From the NCBI RefSeq assembly GCF_018687715.1, contig NC_056766.1:11955501-12019500 (forward strand): a stretch of 64,000 nt of DNA. Direction: 5' to 3'. Every line of letters begins with the position of its first letter. Position 1 is the first letter of the stretch. Shown here piece by piece: positions 57,117 through 64,000 of this stretch. Source of the stretch: Carya illinoinensis (Eukaryota; Streptophyta; Magnoliopsida; Fagales; Juglandaceae). Below the pieces are notes generated by a model. It had not been told where the DNA came from. It searched no databases and was given only the letters and a program-made list of their open reading frames with translations. Position numbers and translations under genes: made by a program.

Positions 57117-57785
57117 ATGACTGTGAGAGTCAGATTGCCCACCCCTGTTCTGAGCCCAATAGTGAAAAACTGGGGAAATCCTCCCGAGTCTTCTTCTCTT
57201 ACTTCTGATTATGTTCCTCCTATATATTTTCCTCAAAGACTTCAAAAAAATAAGCTAGATAAACAATTTTCTAAATTTCTTCATGTTTTCAAAAAATTAC
57301 ATATTAACATTCGTTTTGCCGATGCGTTGGAACAAATGCCTAGTTATGTAAAGTTCATGAAGGAGATTCTATCAAACAAGAGGAAATTACGAGAGTATGA
57401 GACCGTGATGTTGACCAAAGAGTGCACCACCATTTTGCAAAATAAGTTGCCACCAAAACTTAAAGATCCAGGGAGTTTTACTATTCCTTGCACCATTGGA
57501 AACTCTTATTTCAAAAATGTTTTGTGTGATTTAGGTACTAGCATAAATTTAATGCCCTTTTCTATTTTCAGGCAATTGGGGATAGGAGAAGTCAAGGCCA
57601 CTACAATTTCACTTCAATTGGCAAACCGATCCATTAAACGACCAAGTGGGATGGTAGAGGATGTTCTTGTTAAAGTTGACAAGTTTATTTTCCCTGCAGA
57701 TTTTATTGTTTTAGAGATGGAGGACGATAGAGAAACCAAACTTATCTTGGTCAACCGTTCTTATCCATGGGAAGAACTCTCATAG
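57117..57785 (+). pseudogene. Athila-like aspartic protease region
   Basis: An uninterrupted 222-codon frame with ADALEQMPSYVKFMKEILSN and VMLTKECTTILQNKLPPKLK. SFTIPCTIGNSYFKNVLCDL leads to the catalytic CDLGTSINLMPFSIFRQLGI. VKVDKFIFPADFIVLEME follows. The catalytic motif DLGTS matches the DLGAS form of this lineage. A frameshift near 57770 moves the usual 'GRPFLATGRTLIDVQ' into the next frame. Confidence 0.8.
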
Positions 57786-58502
57786 ATGTGCAACAAGGAA
57801 AACTAATACTACGGGTGCAAGATGAACAAGTTACATTCAATGTGTTTGAGGTAATGAAATATCCGTCAACAACTGATACATGTTTCAATATAGATGTGAT
57901 TGATGAACTTGTGGTAGAAATGTTTGAAGAGAGTTATCCTAAGGAACCACTTGAGGCATGTCTTGTTCAGTCTGGCACTTCCAATTATGAGAATTCCAAG
58001 ATAAGCAATTGTGCACATTATTTGGAAGTATCTACACCTTACTTGCCTAAAGGGAAGTCAAAAAACATAACATTGGTCGAAAGCACTACTCCACAAAAGC
58101 CATCCATTATTGAGGCCCATTTTTTAGAACTCAAACCCCTTCTTTCTCATCTTAAATATGCTTATTTACATGATTCTTCTTTACCCGTAATAATTTCTTC
58201 ATCTTTGACAGGTCTTGAAGAGAAGTTTCTTTGAGTTTTGAGAGCTCACAAGCAAGCTTTGGGATGGACTATAGTTGACATTAAGGGAATGAGCCCTTCA
58301 CTTTGCAAGCACAAGATTTTAATGGAGGACAATTATAAGCCTACGGTGCAGCCACAAAGGAGACTTAATCTGAACTTGCAAGAAGTTGTAAAAAAGGAAG
58401 TTCTCAAATTGTTAGATGCCGAAATGTTTTACCCTATTTCTGATAGGTCATGGGTAAGTCCGGTGCAAGTAGTGCCCAAGAAGGGAGGAGTGATAGTGGT
58501 AG
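57767..58502 (+). pseudogene. Athila-like pol N-terminal part, to the LTR insertion
   Basis: GRTLIDVQQGKLILRVQDEQ continues from the protease. LKPLLSHLKYAYLHDSSLPV follows, then (after a stop at 58234) AHKQALGWTIVDIKGMSPSL, CKHKILMEDNYKPTVQPQRR and SDRSWVSPVQVVPKKGGV. This is the RT entry, which stops at the LTR boundary 58502 in mid-frame. Confidence 0.8.
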
Positions 58503-59099
58503 TGTGACGCCCCCAGATTCTGAAGCGTCATAGAGGAAATCTGAAGCGTCAGGACATGCAGCACAAGGTTACTTGCCCTCGTTTGACATATAAGATACAA
58601 TGTTCCTAACATGCATATAGTATTATGCAATATTCACAGAGAAATTTTTTTTTCTTTAGCAATACTATGCAACAAACTAAAAATATCCCAAATACTTGAA
58701 ACATACTTCATTTATGAAGGCATACCAAATAACCATGACCACAACACTAGTCCAAAATGGTTGTAATCAAAAGAGTACTAGAGATACAACTCCATAAGTA
58801 CAAGTTGTAACCAAAGTTAATTACTATGCCATCATTAACATCTCACCGTAGCTTAGTCGACCATGTTTAGTTGGTTGGATTCCAATTCTCCTTCGAGTCC
58901 TATAACAAGATCTACCATTCTGGGGGGGAATGGTAGTTGAGACAACCACAATGAGATTTGATTACAAATCTCAGCAAGTTAACATGAAACTCCTACACAG
59001 ATTAATGATGCATGCATGACAGTAAAAGCATGAATGCATAATTAAAGTCGTAAGTAAGCATAGCATAACTTGACATATAGCATGACATAATTGACATAA

Positions 59100-59610
59100 C
59101 CTAAAATTGAACTTTACTTGACATGATATGAAATTGAACTTAAAAAGTAACGTGGACTTGCAACATTATATGAACGTGAGCTTGAAACATAACATAGACT
59201 TGAAACATAGCATGAACGTGAACATACATAACATAAACATGAACTTGAACTTAAACTTAACATAAGCCTGAGCATAACATGACATAAACATGAACTTGAG
59301 ATATAATGTGAACGTAAACATAACATAACATGAACGTGAACTTGAACATAACATGACATGAACGTGAACTTGAACATAACATAAACGTGAACATAGCATG
59401 ATATGAACATGAAGTTGAAACTTAACATGAACATAAACATAATATAACATGAACGTGAGTTTTAACATAACATAAATGTGAACATAACATGATATGAACA
59501 TGAAAATGAAACTTAACGTGAACGTGAACATAACATAACATAACATGAACTTGATTTGAAACTTGACTTAACATGCACTTGATCTGAAACTTGACTTAAC
59601 ATAAACTTGG
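59100..59610. repeat. Degenerate tandem array of AACATGAACGTGAACTTGA
   Basis: Dozens of variants of ACATAACATGAACGTGAAC and TTGAAACTTAACATGAAC. On the minus strand it gives long open frames rich in Cys, Tyr and Val (for example 59166-59546) that are low complexity and not a gene. Confidence 0.88.
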
Positions 59611-59659
59611 AATCTTGCTTCTTTTCTTAACATGAGCTTGGACTTAAATTCTGACAATC

Positions 59660-60200
59660 AAAATGATTTTGCCAGTCATTTCGTCAGGAATATTGAACAA
59701 TCAGAATGATTCTGCCAAACATATTCCATCAGACATACTTAGACAATCAAAATGATTCCATCATGAGTATTTTAAATCACGTACCCTAGCAATCAGAATG
59801 ATTACACAGGAGTAACTAGTAATACTCTGATAATCAGAATGATTACATCATGAGTATTTTAAGACACGTACCTTTGCAATCAGAATGATTACACCAGGAG
59901 TACCTAGTAATACTCTGATAATCAGAAAGATTCCATCACTAGTATTTTAAAACACGTACCCTACCAATTAGAATGATTACACTAGGAGTACCTAGTAATA
60001 CTCTGACAATCAGAATGATTCCATCACGAGTAGTTTAGATAAGATACCCTAACAATCAGAATGATTACGCTAGGAGTATCTGCATAACTGAAATTGAATT
60101 GCATTTAGACAATCAAAATGATTTCACCAAAAGTACCTCATGTGAATTACAAATGGAGATGCTCGGACAATCATAATGATTACATCACGAGTATCCTAGA
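59660..60200. repeat. Tandem array with 88-bp period around AATCAGAATGATT
   Basis: AATCAGAATGAT(T) starts at about 59791, 59832, 59879, 59920, 59967, 60008 and 60054, giving alternating spacings of 41 and 47 and hence an 88-bp unit. Diverged units extend left to 59660 and right to 60200. Confidence 0.88.
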
Positions 60201-61870
60201 CATAATTGACTTGAACGTAACTCGAAAGACATGACTTACTTGAGATAGAAACATTTCGTAACATGGTATAACATGTAATAGACAACATATTTAACATGAC
60301 ATACTTGCAATAGTGAATATTACATGACTTGACATACATGTAATAGATATCATACTTAAATTGGCATACTTATAACATATAGCAATACATGATAGAATAG
60401 ATTGTGTAACAGATAAATATTCATGACAGAATAAATCATGCATAACAGATAAACATGTAATGACGTGGCATGGCATGGCATATATGGTAACATAAATATA
60501 TAAACTGTAGTTCCCTTACCCATCACACATACATAGTAAACTGATAGTAAGTTAAGAGCTAACTTACCTCGTTTGTTGCGTTCTATGAAAATAAAGCACG
60601 AAACAAGAGGAACTGTAAGAAGATATGCTAAAAGTTAGAAATTTAATTACTAACAATTAGAAATGTGTAAAAGAGATGAATTAGAGTAAAATTACCATTT
60701 TACCCTCTACATTTAGGCAGTCCTTTGCCTACAGAAGCTGTGAGGTATGGAGGTTAATGATGTGAGTTTCTCCATCACCTTAAGGAACTATTGGGTGCAG
60801 ACAACACAGTGGATGGCCTACCATGTGGGGCAAGAAACTTTTTCAAGAATCTTTGCCAAGGTGGCCAAATTCGTGGGCCTTGGTGGGCCTCAACCAAGTG
60901 GGCTTCAATTTGGGGTTTAAAGGGGGTTTCGTTAGGGTTTGAGATGCTATCAAGCCCAAATCTAATTTTTCTTAGCCCAATCAAATTTCCAAGGTTGAAA
61001 AGGTTGAATAATAATGTCATAACAAATATTTGATGAATTAATAGCATGTGCAAGTGATTTAATCAAGTGATTAAACACAATGCTAGAAATTGGATAAAAA
61101 GGGGTTTGGAGGCCAATTTTAGGGTTTAGGGAAACCATTTAGGGTTTCAGTTTTCAACCAAGCTTTTGGGGTTTCAATTGGATTCTAATTGTTTAGGGTC
61201 TCACTAGGGTTGAAACCCTCTTTGATCTGGCCCAATTTGGTTGATCACATGAAAAAAAGTTTTGCTTAAGTGGCATGATCTCACACCTTGATTTCCTTCA
61301 CAAGTCCATCTAATGGTTCCTCTTTATGCCAAGTGTCTAATACTATTCACTATGTGTACCTAAGATCTTGCAAAGTGTCCAAATAAAACTTCTCTAACCT
61401 AATTTAGACATTTCACATTATGATTTTGAAAACACTGCACTTGGTACACTTATAGAGGTTACTATTCACTCCAAAAAAATACATGAGAAACTTAGTATTG
61501 AAAAATTCTAAATATTCATATTAACCTACAGTGAAAATCATTTACCAAAACTCAACCCCAAAGTACCCCTAAAAATAATTTCACAGTTTTGAACAGACGT
61601 TTTGTCCTAAATTATGAAAATGGGTTATTGTGACATGAAATCCTAAATAATCAACCGACTCTAGTGGCGTAGACCATAACATATTCTGACACTTCTAACT
61701 ACCTCAAACAATTAAAATCACATTTCTGGCACCATAGTGAGTGATAACACTGACTATATTGACAGACTAAAACCTTTGCGATTAATCAATTCATGAAAAC
61801 TGATGGAGTTTTTTCGATGTTCCTAAAGTCTATAGAAATTCCACCATTTAATTTCTAGAGGGCTGTTACT
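60201..61870. other. Remainder of the solo LTR, no gene
   Basis: Non-coding sequence of the 3.37-kb LTR. Short open stretches near 60775-61053 match nothing I recognise. Confidence 0.5.
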
Positions 61871-61875
61871 GGTAG

Positions 61876-62742
61876 AGAATAAAAATAATGAACTCATCCC
61901 AACAAGAACTGTTACGAGTTGGAGAGTGTACATAGACTACCGCAAGCTCAATAATGCCACACGAAAAGATCAAATGTTGGAACGGCTCACCGATCATGCT
62001 TATTATTGTTTCCTAGGTGGATACTCGGGATACAATCAAATCCACATTTCATGGGAAGATCAAGAAAAGACCACTTTCACTTGCCCATATGGAACATTTG
62101 CCTGTCGGAGGATGCCCTTTGGTTTGTGCAATGCTCCAGACACATTTCAACGATGCATGATGACCATTTTTTTGGATATGGAAGGAATTGTACTTGGGCA
62201 TAAAGTTTCTTCCAAGGGCATTGAGATAGATTGAGCCAAAGTAGAGATTATCAAAAAATTACCTCCACCTAGCACGATCAAGGGTGTGAGAAGTTTCTTG
62301 GGACATGCGGGGTTTTATCATCGTTTTATTCAATATTTTTCTAAGATTGTTAAACCCCTTTGTTCTCTTTTGGTCAAAGATATTCCATTTAACTTTTCCA
62401 ACGATTGTTTGATGGCATTTGCACATTTGAAGAAGAAGTTAAGTGCAGCCCCAATTAAATGTGCACCGGATTGGGCACTTCCATTTGAATTGATGTGTGA
62501 TGCAAGTGATTACGCAATAGGAGCTGTGCTTGGACAAAGGAAGAACAAGGTTCTCCATGTTATCTACTATGCGAGTTGTAACTTGACGGATGCCTAATTA
62601 AATTATGCTCCTACGGAAAAAGAATTGTTAGTCTTGGTCTTTGCTTTTGATAAATTTTGATCATATTTAATTGGGTCAAAAGTAATTGTTTACACTGATC
62701 ATTTTGCTCTTAAATACTTGTTAAATACTTGTTAGCTAAAAA
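61876..62742 (+). pseudogene. Athila-like RT remainder and RNase H
   Basis: RT resumes with YIDYRKLNNATRKD and FLGGYSGYNQIHISWEDQEK, then TTFTCPYGTFACRRMPFGLC. After MMTIFLDMEG the sequence jumps to GIVLGHKVSSKGIEID, so the segment holding the catalytic YxDD box is deleted. A shorter deletion removes FPLPFID before QMLERL. The connection (VRSFLGHAGFYHRFIQYFSK) and RNase H (FELMCDASDYAIGAVLGQRK, then YAPTEKELL and YTDHFALKYLL) follow. It is cut at 62742 by the next LTR. Confidence 0.82.
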
Positions 62743-64000
62743 TGTGATGACCCGCTTTTGCGTGTATTTTCACTGAAGAGTTGTTTTTAATTTAATTAAT
62801 ATCTTGGTTTATTTATTTTAAATTATTGCGTTTTAAAATTGGTTTTTATTTGTTGGATGTTGTGTTTTATTTATTTATTTGTTTTACGGTTTTTAATCTC
62901 GTTTTCGGTGGATTTGTTTTGTTGTCCGGAGTGAGGATTGGACCTCATTTCTTCCTACATCTCTTCTTTTCCCTTTTTCCTTTTTCTCTTTTTCTCTTTT
63001 CTTTCTTTTTTTTTTTTTATTTTTCTTTTTTTTCTTTCTTTTCTTTTTCTTCTTCCTTTTCTTTTTCTTCTTCCCGCGTGTCCCGTTCGTCTCTCTCTCT
63101 CTCTCTCCTCTCCCACGCCAGTTGCAGCCCAGCCCCGACCCACCGCCATCCGGCCACCGTGGTCGACACCACCCCCGCCGGTCGAACCCCCTCCTGCCGG
63201 CGCACCACCCCACCGAACCCTAGCCCCATCCGGCCAGCCGTTTGGCCGGAAAACGCCCAAGAAGCCCCACGGTTTTTGCCCCGATCCGCTGCCGTCGCTC
63301 CACCTCCGGCCACCACCTCTTCACCACTTCATCACCGGTTCCTTGCCATCCTAACCCACCCATTTCCGGTCTCTAATAGCCACCGGAACAGCTCCCACGA
63401 GCTAGCTTTCCATTTTGGGAAATCTGACCATCAACCACCGTTTTCGCCGCCACCCACGGCCAAACTTCACTTCTACTAGCTTCATAATCATTCTTAGACC
63501 ATTCCCTATCAATCCCAAGCCTTGGTTTGTCCCCGTTCAAAAGTGGGTATTTTACAACCCACGACCACAGTGAATTTTCACTGTTACGTTGCTTTTTCTC
63601 TGCCATTTGCAACGCCGCAAGCTTTCTAAAAATACCGTATAGCGCTGTAAGTATTTTCCAAACCCTACTTTTAGATTTAAATATATTTTTCTCTCTCAAT
63701 AATTAATTGTTGTTGGTTGGCTGATTCCAGACTGAGTCCGAGGAGTTCGGGGGTCGGATGGATTGATGACGGAGTGTTTGGTTTTGCTTGGTTGGGTTGC
63801 TTGATTATTTGTGCTATGTGGCGTGAGTTGCATATTGGGTTTATGTGCATATTGTTTTTAATCGAAAAAATCCCGTTTTATCGGCGTAAATGGTTTTTGG
63901 GGGCGTGTGTCTCATGAGCCCAAGCCGGGATGGGTTATTATCTCGGTGGAGCTCCTCTGGTCACTCGGGAGTGGATAAAACTGAGTGACATCCCCTGGGT
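62743..64000 (+). mobile_element. LTR of the TGTGATGACYCGC family, cut by the window end
   Basis: Begins TGTGATGACCCGCTTTT inside the gypsy RNase H and aligns with the solo LTR at 6870-8979 through the CT tract, the CCGGCC segment, the conserved GCGCTGTAAGTATTTTCC (GTAAGT at 63647) and GGTCACTCGGGAGTGGATAA, to base 64000. Whether it is a solo LTR or the start of a full element cannot be seen. The flank before it is AAAAA. Confidence 0.85.

Larger units (their letters stand above)
58503..61870 (-). mobile_element. 3.37-kb solo LTR in the gypsy RT
   Basis: It begins TGTGACGCCCCCAG and ends AGAGGGCTGTTACT, between two copies of GGTAG (58498-58502 and 61871-61875). Removing it puts the RT frame back in register. 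The last base is T where A is expected, so the terminal CA is mutated. No gag or pol is present. The inverted ends, with the right one reading AGTAACAGCCC in minus orientation, suggest minus orientation, as for the LTR at 37441. It carries two tandem arrays (59100-59610 and 59660-60200). Confidence 0.78.
54285..64000 (+). mobile_element. Ty3/gypsy element, Athila-like, interrupted twice
   Basis: Order: 5' LTR (54285-55650), PBS of tRNA-Asp type, gag, protease, RT and RNase H. It continues beyond the window after two insertions (58503-61870 and 62743 onward). Gag motifs (LRLFPFSLRDKAKAWLNSL, YEAWERYKELLRKCPHH) are those of Athila-related elements. Frameshifts, stops and deletions are present in all domains; RT lacks its catalytic box. 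The downstream LTR is not in the window, so no TSD can be tested. Confidence 0.82.

Noticed and set aside
59114..59546. Minus-strand frames of 108 and 126 codons rich in Cys, Tyr and Val
   Set aside because: They are produced by the ACATAACATGAACGTGAAC tandem array. Low complexity, not a gene.
59660..60200. Regular repeats that could suggest a CRISPR array
   Set aside because: The units are dimers of one degenerate sequence with no unique spacers and no cas genes, and the DNA is plant-like.
62893..63316. Minus-strand Lys/Glu-rich frames
   Set aside because: They are the complement of the CT tract and GC-rich leader of the LTR.

Overview
This window looks like a transposon-rich stretch of a plant nuclear chromosome, most likely a woody eudicot. 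The evidence is a deep nest of plant-type LTR retrotransposons (Ty1/copia and Ty3/gypsy), L1-type LINEs with zf-RVT and RNase H tails, CACTA-type transposase fragments, and a MITE family with GATGAGATGAG blocks. Such blocks suggest Fagales to me, but that is an impression and not a placement. I found no intact host gene, tRNA, rRNA or prokaryotic operon. Nearly every coding trace carries stops, frameshifts or deletions.

Layout. 1-1857: 3' end of a LINE (+). 2460-11839: an old Ty3/gypsy element of Tat type (5' LTR, PBS, gag, protease, RT, RNase H, second archaeal-type RNase H, integrase, and an antisense extra ORF with its own TATA box). It is split by a clean solo LTR (6870-8979, TSD TCAGG) and by a partial related LTR (9675-about 10385). 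13044-15735: a 5'-truncated LINE (-) with a rearranged 5' junction. 16902-21873: a decayed copia element (TSD TATAT) with a scrambled pol and an unexplained minus-strand coding-like block. 21874-25640: AT-rich DNA with microsatellites. 25650-30130: a minus-strand CACTA-type (Ptta/En/Spm-like) remnant and a plus-strand 'plant transposon protein' pseudogene. These two diverge from a 1.8 kb centre packed with CGTTCGAACG palindromes and perfect hairpins around a nearly pure A+T core. 30131-40891: a LINE (+) carrying an apparently identical 2.31 kb tandem duplication plus a third, diverged partial copy, and interrupted by a 3.14 kb solo LTR (37441-40584, TSD ATTTG).

41725-48169: a near-complete copia element (TSD AAGGG) carrying a MITE in its RT and a truncated LINE behind its RNase H. 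50407-51720: minus-strand CACTA Tnp2/DUF4218 remnant. 51840-54284: LINE ORF1/ORF2 fragment cut by the LTR of an Athila-like gypsy element (54285 to beyond the window end). That gypsy element is itself interrupted by a 3.37 kb solo LTR with tandem arrays (58503-61870, TSD GGTAG) and by a second copy of the 6870-8979 LTR family (62743 onward).

The genes do not act as one pathway; they record successive insertions. The target-site duplications let the order of several insertions be read directly. The most unusual structures are the palindrome/hairpin centre at 27.0-28.8 kb, the 2.31 kb LINE duplication joined at a poly-T tract, and the antisense ORF with its own TATA box in the Tat element.
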